Position numbers and translations under genes: made by a program | NCBI RefSeq assembly: GCF_030065675.1 | Contig: NZ_JASJDK010000021.1 | Location: 1-64,000 of the forward strand | Origin: Mastigocoleus sp. MO_188.B34 | Lineage (GTDB): Bacteria > Cyanobacteriota > Cyanobacteriia > Cyanobacteriales > Nostocaceae | DNA: 64,000 bases | Reading direction: 5' to 3' | Notes under the pieces: generated by a model | What the model was told of the DNA's origin: nothing | Seen by the model: only the letters and a program-made list of their open reading frames with translations | Database searches by the model: none | Shown: positions 11,077 to 21,689 of the stretch, one piece after another | Layout of the letters: each line of letters begins with the position of its first letter | How positions within the stretch are numbered: position 1 is the stretch's first letter

Positions 11077-11562
11077 ATGAGTATCGTCTCAAAATCTATT
11101 GTGAATGCGGATGCTGAAGCCCGTTATCTCAGCCCCGGCGAACTAGATCGGATCAAAAGCTTTGTTACCAGCGGTCAGCGCCGCCTCCAAATTGCTCAGA
11201 TGTTGACTGACAACCGGGAACGGATTGTTAAGCAAGCTGGCGACCAGCTCTTCCAAAAGCGTCCTGACGTTGTTTCTCCTGGTGGTAACGCTTACGGTCA
11301 AGAAATGACTGCAACATGCTTGCGGGACATGGATTACTACCTCCGCTTAGTTACCTACGGTATCGTTGCAGGTGACACTACTCCCATCGAAGAAATTGGA
11401 ATTGTGGGCGTACGTGAGATGTACAAGTCTCTTGGAACTCCCATTGATGCAGTTTCTGAAAGTGTACGTGCGATGAAGGGTGTTGCGACCGGTATGATGT
11501 CTCCAGAAGATGCTGCTGAAGCTGGCTCTTACTTCGACTATGTAGCTGGTGCTCTCCAGTAA
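11077..11562 (+). CDS. apcA: allophycocyanin alpha subunit ApcA
   Basis: 161 residues, the standard length. Typical start [19 protein letters not shown] and the chromophore-binding Cys in [14 protein letters not shown]. ApcA pairs with ApcB and the trimers form the phycobilisome core cylinders that pass excitation energy to ApcE and the photosystems. Located between apcE and apcB, 69 bases before apcB, with a strong GGAGG ribosome binding site as befits a very abundant protein. Confidence 0.99.
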   Translation: MSIVSKSIVNADAEARYLSPGELDRIKSFVTSGQRRLQIAQMLTDNRERIVKQAGDQLFQKRPDVVSPGGNAYGQEMTATCLRDMDYYLRLVTYGIVAGDTTPIEEIGIVGVREMYKSLGTPIDAVSESVRAMKGVATGMMSPEDAAEAGSYFDYVAGALQ

Positions 11563-11631
11563 ACAGAAACATCCCTAAATTATCCACAAAAAGCAGTATT
11601 ACAAAACGCTTGTAAATAAGGAATCGACAAG

Positions 11632-12117
11632 ATGCAAGACGCAATTACCTCTGTCATTAATTCTTCAGACGTTCAAGGTAAATACCTTGATTCTTCTGCG
11701 ATGGATAAGCTCAAAGGTTATTTCGCTACTGGTGAGTTGCGCGTACGTGCTGCAACCACTATCAGCGCTAACGCAGCAGCTATCGTTAAAGAAGCAGTAG
11801 CTAAGTCCTTGTTGTACTCTGATGTTACTCGTCCCGGCGGTAACATGTACACTACTCGCCGCTATGCAGCTTGTATCCGTGACTTAGATTATTACCTCCG
11901 CTATTCCACCTATGCAATGTTGGCTGGCGATCCCTCCATTCTCGACGAACGCGTACTTAACGGTTTGAAAGAAACCTATAACTCTTTGGGTGTACCTGTT
12001 GGTTCTACCGTGCAAGCAATCCAAGCAATGAAAGAAGTTACCGCTAGCTTGGTTGGTCCTGACGCAGGTAAAGAAATGGGCGTTTACTTCGACTATATTT
12101 GCTCTGGCTTAAGCTAG
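11632..12117 (+). CDS. apcB: allophycocyanin beta subunit ApcB
   Basis: 161 residues. [20 protein letters not shown] is the usual N-terminus; [19 protein letters not shown] carries the phycocyanobilin-binding Cys, and [10 protein letters not shown] includes the Asn that is gamma-N-methylated in beta subunits. It forms the alpha-beta monomer with ApcA. Spacing and codon use are like apcA, and AAGGA sits just upstream of the start. Confidence 0.99.
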   Translation: MQDAITSVINSSDVQGKYLDSSAMDKLKGYFATGELRVRAATTISANAAAIVKEAVAKSLLYSDVTRPGGNMYTTRRYAACIRDLDYYLRYSTYAMLAGDPSILDERVLNGLKETYNSLGVPVGSTVQAIQAMKEVTASLVGPDAGKEMGVYFDYICSGLS

Positions 12118-12341
12118 GAGTTCTAGCACTTAATAAGGTGCTTTTGTAATCTTGTTAAGGTCTGGAAATCAGCCGTGAGTGTTAAAGTCTGATATTGCTT
12201 ATCTTCTTCAGATGATGATTGATGAGTGTTGGTGCTTTAGTATTGACGTTTGATTTCCAGCCTTTGAATAATTAGATAAAGAAAAATTCTGTTATTTTTG
12301 AAATAAGCAATTTTCCACTTATTATTTGGGGACTTTACACC

Positions 12342-12545
12342 ATGCGAATGTTTAAAATTACAGCTTGCGTTCCTAGCAAAACCAGAACTCGTACCCAACG
12401 CGAATTACAAAATACATTTTTTACTAAGTTAGTTCCTTACGAAAATTGGTTCAGCGAACAGCAACGAATTCAAAAAATGGGTGGAAAAATTGTTAAAGTA
12501 CAACTAGCTACAGGAAAGCAAGGAACCAATACTGGTTTACTCTAA
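12342..12545 (+). CDS. apcC: phycobilisome core linker ApcC (L-C 7.8)
   Basis: 67 residues, MRMFKITACVPSKTRTRTQR start and FFTKLVPYENWFSEQQRI core, both diagnostic. This small linker caps the core allophycocyanin trimers. It follows apcB by about 220 bases, and a hairpin terminator lies 56 bases after its stop, so it closes the operon. Confidence 0.98.
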   Translation: MRMFKITACVPSKTRTRTQRELQNTFFTKLVPYENWFSEQQRIQKMGGKIVKVQLATGKQGTNTGLL

Positions 12546-12598
12546 TTTATTTTTTGACAAATTAAATATGCAAGTTAAATATTTTTTTTAAGGGAGTT

Positions 12599-12628
12599 GC
12601 AAAGGGGTCAGTGGGGACCTCTTTTTTG
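12599..12628 (+). terminator. rho-independent terminator of the apc operon
   Basis: Stem AAAGGGGTC / GACCTCTTT (one G-U pair) around a loop of about six bases, followed by a run of six T. Placed shortly after apcC. Confidence 0.75.
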
Positions 12629-12894
12629 TCTGAATAATTGTCAAATCTCTACAAACTTCTAGTGTTACAATTATAAATCTTTAGAAAACTGAAATATTAA
12701 AATACTCTCTAGGTATTCAGATTCTGAGTATTAATATTCAAAAATAACTAATATTCAAAAATAACTTCTCTAGCCATGTCATATATAGCAGTACATCATT
12801 AGGTTAGGAGATTCATAAATGCTAAAACTTATGATTATTAAAGTTTAGACTTGCACTTAGTGTCATAACTGTTAATTAAGGGAATACAAAATAT
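12629..12894. other. intergenic region after the apc operon
   Basis: AT-rich bases between the terminator and a converging gene. It contains a short duplicated phrase (AATATTCAAAAATAACT twice near 12735-12765). No gene seen. Confidence 0.4.
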
Positions 12895-13158
12895 TTATGA
12901 AACCATAACTTCCTTATATAAAGTCAAGGCACCAATAACTAAAATCAATATAAGTGGGATAGTGACAAACTGACCATCTATTTCTAACAATTCAGCGATC
13001 GCATCATCAAGTAAAGCAGCAAGTAAAGCTGTAACACACATTATTAATGTTGCAGGTACAGCATCTTTAATTGACCACCGCAACTTATAGAACCCAGTGA
13101 AAATATTCATTAAAATTGCGGTGAATAAGCCGATAACCATTACCCAAAATTTAGGCAT
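12895..13158 (-). CDS. hypothetical small membrane protein
   Basis: 87 residues, not recognised. Three hydrophobic stretches (about 4-22, 34-52 and 66-82) with an acidic piece DDAIAELLEIDGQ between the last two suggest a small integral membrane protein. It is convergent with apcC. No motif points to a function. Confidence 0.6.
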   Translation of the reverse strand: MPKFWVMVIGLFTAILMNIFTGFYKLRWSIKDAVPATLIMCVTALLAALLDDAIAELLEIDGQFVTIPLILILVIGALTLYKEVMVS

Positions 13159-13879
13159 AGACTAATAGATTGTTCCTAAAATCATATACAAGCAATAGTG
13201 AGTAAGAGCTAGTTACCATAACATATTCTCAGAAAAATATTACTAAACTTGGAATTTTACCCTTCGGAAATATCGTACGACTCTGGGCATAGAGGGTAGC
13301 AAAAGATATTCAATTTTAAGATAAGTATGAGGATAATGTTACATTCGAAAAGATTTGAAAAGTTTGATATTTTTTAACATCGTCAGTTTTGTTTTTCATC
13401 GTTTTGTTCTATCGATTTTCATTTGACTTGCGCGTAGCGCTATATTTCACGAATTTGATCGTGAGATAATGCATTACATGATTCTTCAACCCGTCGCACA
13501 AAATATGAAGAAACGGATAAATTCATCAACGAAAGTAGAGTCGGTATGAAAGCTGCTTATAATTTGCAGTTTGTGATTCTCTCTAAAAAAGAAACGAGTA
13601 TTTAGGAAACTGCGGTCTTCACGGTAAGATATTCTGTGAGAAATCCAAAATTTCTTTATCTGGAGATGTCTTAGATTGGGTTATCTGCAAAATATTTCCT
13701 GTATGACTTAGTGCAATTTTTGTTTACAAGTCATCACCAATTACCTAATTACCAACTCAACCCAAGGAAGTATTGCTTCCAAGCAACAATCCACCATATT
13801 TTAGATCGGTGTTAAAGTTTTTAAAAACGTTAATAACTTTGAAAAGATTTGTGTCTAATACTGGACATATAGATTAATA
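13159..13879. other. non-coding stretch upstream of the GH74-type gene
   Basis: About 720 bases in which I find no credible gene. It contains HIP1-like and GCGCGTAGCGC fragments and a short ACCAATTACCTAATTACC repeat at 13736-13756. A promoter for the downstream glycosidase must lie here. Confidence 0.4.
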
Positions 13880-16435
13880 ATGGATACATCAAATTTTATT
13901 CGTACTTTTCTATATTCATTACGTCGAATTAGTTTTTTATTTTTAAGCATATTTACAGCACTAATATTAATCACCTGGAATAACTCAATCCTATTGTCTG
14001 CATCATCAAATCCAATCAATAACTTTCATTGGAGAAGTGTAAATATTCAGGGAATGGGCTATGTCACAGGTTTAGTGGTTTCTCCATCAGCGCCCTATGA
14101 TGTTTACATCCGTACAGATGTGGGTGGAGCTTATCGCTTTAACAGAGATAAAAACCGCTGGTTACCCCTAATGGACATGTTCGATACCAGCTTTTCTGGG
14201 GGTGGAGTTGGAGTCGAAAGCGTAGCAATAGACCCCCAAAAAAATGGAAGAGTCTATGCTGCAATCAATCGCCGTAGCCGAACATTTGACGACAACGGCA
14301 AATTAAAGTACAAATACTCAGGCGAAGTTATCGTCTCTGATAATCGAGGCAAAACTTGGCGTCCAAGTAATTTAGGCAGTAAAAATATTTTTGTTGGTCC
14401 CAATGAAGCTTATCGTTCCGATACTGGCGAACGCTTAGTTGCAGACCCCAACCAGGAAGGTTTAGTATATTTTGCATCCCGTCGAGATGGACTATGGCGA
14501 TGGGATGGTAAAAGTGATTGGCAGCAAGTATCTGGAGGTTTACCGGATCCTAGTAGTTTGCCAAAGTATAAGAAATCCAATGGAAAAATAAATAAGAAAA
14601 TTCCTGGCTTTACATTTGTCGCCTTCGATAAAAGTACTGGCGCTCCCAATCAACCCACTCAAACTATTTATGTTGGTGTTCATGGTAGTGGTATGTGGCA
14701 AAGTAGGGATGCAGGAAAATCTTGGAATAATATCGTTGGGGAAAAAAATCCTTTACGAGGTGTGGTGGCATCTGATGGTACTTTGTATGTTAGCTTTGGC
14801 TCTCGGGGCAAAAAAGGAAAAAAATCACCTAGAAGTCTGAAGAAATATCAACAAGGAAAATGGACTGATATTAGCCCGGATGGCAACGATAAAGTTTACT
14901 CATCAGTAACAGTCCAAGCAAATCAACCCAATATAGTGATGGCTGTTTCGGGTAAATATGTTTATCGTTCCGAGGACAGCGGTAGGAATTGGCGGAAGCA
15001 AACCATGGAAATGAGTGCCAAAAATAAATCCCTCACCCAAGATGTTAATACCTCCGCACCTGGCTACTATCATGAGGATGCTTCCAGTGGAGCCGCTGCT
15101 ATTTTTATCGATCCTGGTAATCCCAAACAGGTTTGGTGGACTAATGGTTGGGGGGTAGCACGAACCGATGATGTTACAGCTTCTAATCCTGACTACAAAT
15201 GGTTGATGGAAAATTTAGAAGAATTGGACGCAAATATGGTAAGAGTCCCACCCAAACCTAAGGATGAGGGAGGAGCAGATTTATTAAGTGCAGTACATGA
15301 CACCATAGGTTTCCGTCACGTCGAACGTTACCAAGTACCAAATAGCAAAATCAATCCTATTAATCTTCCCATAAACCCAGATTTTAAATGGGCTAATCCG
15401 AAATGGCAACATTATCCCATTCCCTTTCCCCATGTCGCCGGCGCAACAGCTATGGACTACGCCTACAAGAAACCCGACTATGCAGCTTTTGTCGGTTTTC
15501 ACCAATGGCAGGGGAATTGGCCAGTTCATGGTATCACTAATGATAATGGTAAAACATGGACAGCTTTTGCTTCTGTACCCGAAGAAAATTTATGGAAATC
15601 CGATGGCTCAGAACAATACAAAGCATTTGCAATTGGCGGTCAAATTGCTATGTCTCCAACCAACCCCCAAAACATGGTTTGGACACCAACTTGGGGAACT
15701 TGGCCTCACTATACTAAAGATGGTGGTAGAACCTGGGAACTAGCTTTCAATTTTGATCATCCACCAAGACCAGATGATTACGATCCAAAAAATAACGATC
15801 ACGCCCACTACGAAGCCTTACCCAAAGCTTGGTCAAATACAATTTCACCCTGGTTGAGTTCGTATATCTTAGCCGCCGATCGCCAAGATCCAAAAGGGGA
15901 AACCTTTTATTACTTTAATGGTTCTACTTTCTTCTACAGTAATGATGGTGGTTCCAACTGGCGTAAAGGTGCTGATAGTGGTTTTCCTAATTGGCTCATT
16001 CGTCCAACCATAGTATCTAACCCCACCCAGCAAGGCGATGTCTGGATGAGTTTCGCCCGCAATCCGGAAGATGTTAATGGGAATAAACTTTACCATTCAT
16101 CAGATGGGGGCAGAACTTTTAATACTGTTTCTTCTGTTGACACCTGCGAATTTATTACCTTTGGTAAAGGTAAATCTGATAAACAGCCTTATATGTACAT
16201 ATTTGGACGAGTCAATGGAGCGACAAAAGATGCGATATATAAGTCGGAAAATATGGGTAAAACTTGGATAAGAATTAGCGATCCCGAACGCTTACAATTT
16301 CCTGGTTTGACTTGGCTAGAAGGTGATATGCGAACCCCAAACCTAGTTTATGCAGCTTTAACTGGTCGTGGAATCATGATCGGTGAAACACTTAGCTGTC
16401 AACCGCAAGAGTTATCTTTGTATTTACACAGGTAA
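13880..16435 (+). CDS. GH74-type seven-bladed beta-propeller glycosidase (xyloglucanase-like), exported
   Basis: 851 residues. A hydrophobic signal or anchor at about 16-40 is followed by tandem sialidase-like/BNR propeller repeats (SRDAGKSW, SEDSGRNWR, SNDGGSNWR, SSDGGRTF, SENMGKTW), as in the two-propeller fold of family GH74. The opening block VTGLVVSPSAPYDVYIRTD with RTDVGGAYRF matches the GH74 start, where Asp80 corresponds to a catalytic acid. Known members cleave xyloglucan or related beta-glucans. I could not place the second catalytic Asp with confidence, so the activity is less sure than the fold. It stands alone between long non-coding regions. Alternative: a propeller protein of cell-surface polysaccharide binding. 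Confidence 0.8.
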   Translation: MDTSNFIRTFLYSLRRISFLFLSIFTALILITWNNSILLSASSNPINNFHWRSVNIQGMGYVTGLVVSPSAPYDVYIRTDVGGAYRFNRDKNRWLPLMDMFDTSFSGGGVGVESVAIDPQKNGRVYAAINRRSRTFDDNGKLKYKYSGEVIVSDNRGKTWRPSNLGSKNIFVGPNEAYRSDTGERLVADPNQEGLVYFASRRDGLWRWDGKSDWQQVSGGLPDPSSLPKYKKSNGKINKKIPGFTFVAFDKSTGAPNQPTQTIYVGVHGSGMWQSRDAGKSWNNIVGEKNPLRGVVASDGTLYVSFGSRGKKGKKSPRSLKKYQQGKWTDISPDGNDKVYSSVTVQANQPNIVMAVSGKYVYRSEDSGRNWRKQTMEMSAKNKSLTQDVNTSAPGYYHEDASSGAAAIFIDPGNPKQVWWTNGWGVARTDDVTASNPDYKWLMENLEELDANMVRVPPKPKDEGGADLLSAVHDTIGFRHVERYQVPNSKINPINLPINPDFKWANPKWQHYPIPFPHVAGATAMDYAYKKPDYAAFVGFHQWQGNWPVHGITNDNGKTWTAFASVPEENLWKSDGSEQYKAFAIGGQIAMSPTNPQNMVWTPTWGTWPHYTKDGGRTWELAFNFDHPPRPDDYDPKNNDHAHYEALPKAWSNTISPWLSSYILAADRQDPKGETFYYFNGSTFFYSNDGGSNWRKGADSGFPNWLIRPTIVSNPTQQGDVWMSFARNPEDVNGNKLYHSSDGGRTFNTVSSVDTCEFITFGKGKSDKQPYMYIFGRVNGATKDAIYKSENMGKTWIRISDPERLQFPGLTWLEGDMRTPNLVYAALTGRGIMIGETLSCQPQELSLYLHR

Positions 16436-18090
16436 TATGCTGCTAATCTGTAATTGCTAGATGCCTGTACCTATAAGTAAAGGTTGAGAAGGCTGTAATA
16501 CTTGGCTAGTAAACGCTAAGACTGCATCATATGTAAATATACACAACGTATTAACTGATAACTGGTAACTGATAATCAATTTAGACTGGGTGCATATACC
16601 ATCTATAGAACAAACAAATAAATAAATCATAATAAACAATCAAAAACGTAAAATTTTTGTGAAGTGTTTATTTTTCTATTGATAATTTTCACAAACATAT
16701 GATGTCAAATAATTGTCAAATTGATTATCAATTAATTTTTAACTATTTTATACTCAAGTATCAAATTCATGATGTTGTCTTTTAAAGATTAAGACCGACA
16801 TATCAAGGGTTTGGTAGAACGAATCATATCTTGCCCTAAAACGACAGTATTAATTGCAACCATTTACAAAGTTTTATTCTACGTGATTTTTAAAATAGCT
16901 ATTTTTTTTCTATTTTGTTCCAATTACTGTTGTGATAATATCTGAATGAAAAAATTTATAATCCTGCTTGCTAAAGTGTGATTTTATTCGGAACAAAGAT
17001 GTTAATTGTCTGTACAGTTCGCTTTTATAGTTATTTATGATTGTCTGAACTTAGTCAAACTATCTATATTCTTGCGTGTAATTGACAACAGTGACCAATA
17101 AAAAAAGAGATAACTACTATTGTGAATCTAAAAGTCAACAGGAAAATATTACTAGACACAAATTGTGTTGCTCTGCCGACAGCCATAACCGTATCGTATC
17201 TCAAACCTGCATTTTTCAATCAAAGCAAATATTTACAACATTGAGAAAAGTGTTTAACTCAGTTTATACAGTTTATAAACAATGTTGTGCAGCATTTTGC
17301 CACCTAATCTTGTGTAGGCATAATATACATTTAGTTTAAAATTTTTTAGTATCATATCATCTATAGATATTTGTGATTTAACTGGCTTTCGTCAAAGAAT
17401 AAATGACTACAAACTAATTCTTCATAAAAAATCATGTGTTATTTAACATCCTATAAGTGAATGCACTGCGATATCTCCAGAAAAAATTAAAACTGAACCG
17501 TATTCATTTATTTATACGTCAGAAAACATGCAGCGACTCTGGGAAAAAATTAACTATCACAATTTATTAAAATTTTCGGGCAGTCGATATTTGGGAATCC
17601 AATCATTCCCAAGTCAATTGATTGAAAATTTTTTCTTTTTTTTGAGATTACAAATTCACTACTTGAGGTAAGATAATTCCACACTTTACCTTAAACGGAG
17701 AAGAACTTTCAGCTATCTGCTACTAACATATTTGCGAGTGTGGTTTTGCTCAAAACAGAAGTACAGTTTTAATTTATTTTTTTAACTCAATTTATGTTTT
17801 TCACTACAAAGCCACTTTATTTCTCGTCTTTTGGCTGCTAGCAGAAAAAATAATAAGCTCCCTCGGAACATATGTAATCTTAAAACTTTTCTGGATACTA
17901 ACAACGGAGGAAACACTGACCTATTTTCAATCTAAACACGCAAGTTTCCTCGCTGGTAGTACAACTCAATTAAAACGTACTAAAATCATTGCAATGCAAA
18001 GCTTTTGAATCAAAGTTTTGAGAATCATTGCACGATGATGTAATTCACCGATATCGATCAACTCAATTTTGCTTCCAGCAGAGGTAAGGA
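16436..18090. other. 1.65-kb stretch without a recognisable gene
   Basis: AT-rich DNA with only short, low-quality open frames (for example 17082-17339, starting with TTG and without any familiar feature). A tandem AACTGATAACTGGTAACTGATAA block lies at 16552-16576. I see no RNA gene or mobile-element ends. It may hold decayed genes. Confidence 0.4.
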
Positions 18091-19011
18091 ATGCCTATCA
18101 GTAACAAGCAGCAGTTAAAAACAATGGTCCGCCAACTACCCAAGCTAATTAATGGGAGACACTCGGATGCGCTTGTCCAGAGACTTGAAGCATTGAGTGA
18201 AGCAAGCGGTAGTGAGTTCGTATCAAGATTGATTCGAAAAGACGTCATTCCCCACAGAGATACCATTGACGATCGCATTCCCTGGCTTTACAAAGTATTG
18301 CTGGAAAAAAGCGGAAGCAGCGAGATTTGCAATTACTTAGCAGGAGAACTAGCAGAAGTTGCAGAAAGGATTGAGGATCTAGAAGCCGATATCGTACACA
18401 TCAAGGCAAAAAAGACCATTCCCAAAATAATCGTGATCGGTAGTGTTGTTGTGGCTTTCCTCAGTCTAGCTGGTGCAACTGCCTTTGGGATCTACAAAAC
18501 AAGAGAAAATGCTATGTCCGGACAGCGAGTTGAAGAAGCTCGCTCTCAAGCTGTTAAGTTGAAAAAGCAAAAAGTAAGCATGGACAAGCAAATTACAGAT
18601 CTCAAAAAACAAGTAGAAGCAGGGAAAGAAGAAATTAAATCAACTCAGAATGTAGCTCTTGAAAATCAGAAATTAAAAAAAGAAAATAGCGTTCTTAAAA
18701 CTAAAATAGAAAAAGAAATTAATAATTTAACTGAAAATGAAGTTGCCTTAAGATCTGCAAATCAATTTGCTGCTGAAAATAGACGACTCAAAAATCAACT
18801 TGCGATTCTCAGAAGCAGAAATGAATCCCTTAATAATAATCTAGAAAAAGAAAAAGAAGCAGCAAAATCAGCGGAACAGGTAATCACTGAGAATGAAAAA
18901 CTTAAAAAAGAGAATAGTCGTCTCAAAGGTAAGAACGAAGAACTCAAAGAACGTTTGTCCCGTTGTAAAAATCCAGGATTCCTATCACTTGTGGGTAACT
19001 CTAAGTGTTAA
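18091..19011 (+). CDS. hypothetical single-pass membrane protein with long coiled coil
   Basis: 306 residues, not recognised. An N-terminal globular part (1-85, helical, with LPKLINGRHSDALVQRLEAL) is followed by one transmembrane helix at about 112-134 (IIVIGSVVVAFLSLAGATAFGI written in part as IVIGSVVV) and then about 150 residues of Lys/Glu-rich coiled coil. A Cys pair near the end (CKNPG and SKC) could crosslink. The N-terminal part could be a small interaction domain of the effector-associated kind found in cyanobacterial signalling proteins, but that is a guess. Preceded by a weak GAGGTAAGGA ribosome binding site. Confidence 0.75.
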   Translation: MPISNKQQLKTMVRQLPKLINGRHSDALVQRLEALSEASGSEFVSRLIRKDVIPHRDTIDDRIPWLYKVLLEKSGSSEICNYLAGELAEVAERIEDLEADIVHIKAKKTIPKIIVIGSVVVAFLSLAGATAFGIYKTRENAMSGQRVEEARSQAVKLKKQKVSMDKQITDLKKQVEAGKEEIKSTQNVALENQKLKKENSVLKTKIEKEINNLTENEVALRSANQFAAENRRLKNQLAILRSRNESLNNNLEKEKEAAKSAEQVITENEKLKKENSRLKGKNEELKERLSRCKNPGFLSLVGNSKC

Positions 19012-19067
19012 TTGATTTGTTAAATGATTGTGTGACATCAAATTTACCTGTTTGAAAATACCTTTTG

Positions 19068-19106
19068 CTGACCGTTCGCTCCCTCGAAGCGTTCGGTTTT
19101 TATTTA
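19068..19106 (+). terminator. probable terminator after the coiled-coil gene
   Basis: Stem ACCG-TT-CGCT / AGCG-TT-CGGT with a two-by-two internal mismatch, followed by TTTTTATTTAT. Sits about 60 bases after the stop codon. Confidence 0.6.
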
Positions 19107-19802
19107 TAGTGGATATTTTCAGAAAATTTAGATATTTTAGGGATTTTTTTTAGGGATTTTTCCCAATTTATGAAATTTTCATTCTTGATGTTTAATCTCA
19201 AATATTAATCTCAAATAATTGAACAAAATTGGTTTAATATTTTGTTGAGTGATAAAACAGGGAATTGATTATATAAATCAATATTAAATCTATAAATAGT
19301 TTTGCCTACCTAATTATTTTTTTTCATTTTCCCATTCAATTTTTAAATTTACCGGGTAATACAACATTGATGGTGCAATAAATACTGTGAGTATGTCACC
19401 CGGAAATAAGAGTTAACCAAAAAAGTTGTACGTTTTGCTTTTGTATTTTATTTCACAACCATAGCAATATAAGCTATGGAACCAATTAAGTTAACTCTAA
19501 GTATTTTTCCTACAAAAACTCACACTGCATCTTTAAATAGAGCATAAACTCTGCTGGCACCATTTATCCTATCTCCTTATGCACATAAACCAAGTCAAAC
19601 ATATGCAATCTCTCCCTTCCAGCAAGAACAAAATATCTAAAAATCAGGAAAAGAGCAGGAATCAAACTTATACTTCCCCAAAATTATTTCTGAAATTAAA
19701 ACCAGTATATTTGTTACATTGTAATGTTCCTTAGATATCACAGACTAACTTGAATCTAAAATTTTTCATAGATAAAATTATTACACCTTACCTGTAACAA
19801 TC
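19107..19802. other. intergenic region upstream of ftsW
   Basis: About 700 AT-rich bases. A 51-codon open frame from ATG 19579 (MHINQVKHMQ) has no recognisable feature and is left uncalled. No repeats of note. Confidence 0.4.
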
Positions 19803-20993
19803 GTGAATATACGTCGCTTAATACCATTTTTAGACGACTCTGTTTCCAGTTGGGCATTGGAAGCACGTTTATTACGCTGGTTAACCTTAATTTGGCTATT
19901 TGTTGGTTTAGTAACCCTCTTTTCTGCATCTTTTGCGGTTTCCAGCGAGCGCTTAAATGACGGGATGTTTTATTTTAAACGCCAACTCATATGGGTTGGA
20001 GTGGGCTTAATTTTATTCAATATTGTTAGTAATATTCCCTTACGTCAGATTACTCGGTCTTCTCATTGGTTTATTTTCTTATTCTTAATTTTAATTTTTT
20101 TGACTTTGGTTCCAGGACTGGGAAAAACAGATTTGGGTGCAGCACGCAGATTAGCAATAATACCGATTCAACCTTCAGAATTAATCAAACCCTTTTTGGT
20201 ACTACAAAGCGCCCGATTATTTGCTAGCTGGGATCGTCTTAGTTGGGGGGTTCGCTTGAGTTGGTTGGGTGTTTTTTGTTTGGTCGTTTTGGGAATTTTG
20301 GCGCAGCCGAATTTAAGTACAGCTTCTTTGTGCGGAATGACAGTTTGGCTAGTAGCTCTAGCAGCAGGATTACCCTACAAGCAACTAACAGGAACCGCTC
20401 TCACAGGAGTTGGTTTAGCAATTTTGAGTATTAGCATCCGAACATACCAACGCAGACGAATTATGTCATTTCTTAATCCTTGGGCGGATCGGAGAGGAGA
20501 CGGTTACCAATTAGTGCAAAGTTTACTTGCAATTGGTTCGGGTGGAGTATCCGGTGCAGGATTTGGATTGTCCCAACAAAAACTTTACTATTTACCAATT
20601 CAAGATACCGACTTTATTTTTTCGGTATTTGCTGAGGAATTTGGTTTTATTGGCAGCATGACATTATTAACAATGTTAGCTCTTTATGCCACTATGGGTT
20701 TAATTGTCGCTCTCAAATCAGAAAATATTGTTCATCGACTAGTTGCAATGGGAATGACTCTGTTGATGGTAGGACAATCATTGCTTCATATTGGCGTGAC
20801 TACTGGGGCTTTACCAACCACGGGTTTACCTTTACCTTTGTTTAGTTATGGGGGTAATTCAATGATTGCAAGTCTGCTTGCAGCTGGATTATTAATTAGA
20901 GTTGCACGTGAGAGTAATGAAGCAGAAGTTGTACAATTACGAGAAGACGATCGCAAAACACCAAAACGGAGAAGTCGAAGATTCTTCAGCTAA
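19803..20993 (+). CDS. ftsW: FtsW/RodA/SpoVE-family peptidoglycan glycosyltransferase, probably FtsW
   Basis: 396 residues, GTG start. A polytopic membrane protein (about ten helices) of the SEDS family, which polymerises lipid II into glycan strands with a partner class B penicillin-binding protein. Family blocks visible: LGAARRLAIIPIQPSELIKP, NPWADRRGDGYQLVQSLLAI and the signature DTDFIFSVFAEEFG, plus GLPLPLFSYGGNSM near the end. The FtsW call over RodA rests on overall resemblance to cyanobacterial FtsW; no divisome gene is next to it. The C-terminal tail is Arg/Lys-rich and cytoplasmic. Confidence 0.9.
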   Translation: MNIRRLIPFLDDSVSSWALEARLLRWLTLIWLFVGLVTLFSASFAVSSERLNDGMFYFKRQLIWVGVGLILFNIVSNIPLRQITRSSHWFIFLFLILIFLTLVPGLGKTDLGAARRLAIIPIQPSELIKPFLVLQSARLFASWDRLSWGVRLSWLGVFCLVVLGILAQPNLSTASLCGMTVWLVALAAGLPYKQLTGTALTGVGLAILSISIRTYQRRRIMSFLNPWADRRGDGYQLVQSLLAIGSGGVSGAGFGLSQQKLYYLPIQDTDFIFSVFAEEFGFIGSMTLLTMLALYATMGLIVALKSENIVHRLVAMGMTLLMVGQSLLHIGVTTGALPTTGLPLPLFSYGGNSMIASLLAAGLLIRVARESNEAEVVQLREDDRKTPKRRSRRFFS

Positions 20994-21080
20994 AATAGTC
21001 AGGAAGAAAATTGGCTCATATCTCACTACAGAATCTGGTTAGGTATAAGTTTTCGGACAAATCCAGTTGTTTATATATTG

Positions 21081-21138
21081 ATGCAGTTCAGTTAAGTTTT
21101 TTTTTAAACAAATAACACCGTAGAAACGCAACAGAGTC
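21081..21138 (-). repeat. degenerate half copy of the 101-bp inverted-repeat element
   Basis: The stretch from ATGCAGTTCAGTTAAG through the T run, AAACAAATAACACCGTAGA and ACGCAACAGAGTC matches, with a few changes, the reverse complement of the right half of the element at 48269-48369. The palindromic centre has decayed. Confidence 0.6.
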
Positions 21139-21153
21139 TAACGCGCTAATGCT

Positions 21154-21203
21154 AATAGCGCCATAGACAAATATTGGCGCTAAAGCGCTACTACAAACAA
21201 ATA
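21154..21203 (+). repeat. dispersed palindromic repeat, copy 1
   Basis: Reads AGCGCCATAGACAAATATT then GGCGCTAAAGCGC and CTACAAACAAA. The reverse complement of 47938-47999 carries nearly the same series of words, so these are two copies in opposite orientation. Confidence 0.65.
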
Positions 21204-21689
21204 TATTTTTTATAAATAATTAAGTGGAAATAATATCAAATATCCTCTGAGATACCAACTACAAAACAATTAAATCTGCTTGATTAAAACGAAATATTTT
21301 TTGATAAACAATATTTTCTAATTTTTTTCTAAAACAAAAATATATTTTCATTCTCTTGTTTCATAGCGAATTTGAAGTAATTTAGGTACAGATTAAAAGC
21401 TTAAACTCATGTTTAAAGCACATTGTAATCCTGTTTCCTGTCTTCTTACTGCTTTTAGCAATAGTCTGATGCCGCGAATAGTTATGTTAGATATCCAAAG
21501 TTGTATTTTTATACATTCACTCAATAAATTACTATCTAAAACTATTAATTTAACAGATATGATAATTTTTTCAGTTATCAATCTAATTGAATTTCCCACT
21601 TTTTTAAAAAATATTCTCAGATATCTTTTCTAAATGATTTCAGATTGCTGTAGAATCTCTACAAGATTTTATCACCCTATATTCAAAAC

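Larger units (their letters stand above)
20994..21689. other. intergenic region with degraded repeat elements
   Basis: About 700 bases without a convincing gene. Holds a degenerate half copy of the repeat element seen at 48269-48369 (here 21081-21138) and a further palindromic repeat at 21154-21203. The open frame at 21409-21633 has no family features. Confidence 0.5.

Noticed and set aside
17082-17339. Open frame of 85 codons in the long gap after the GH74-type gene
   Set aside because: TTG start, no ribosome binding site, and no recognisable motif; composition follows the surrounding AT-rich DNA.
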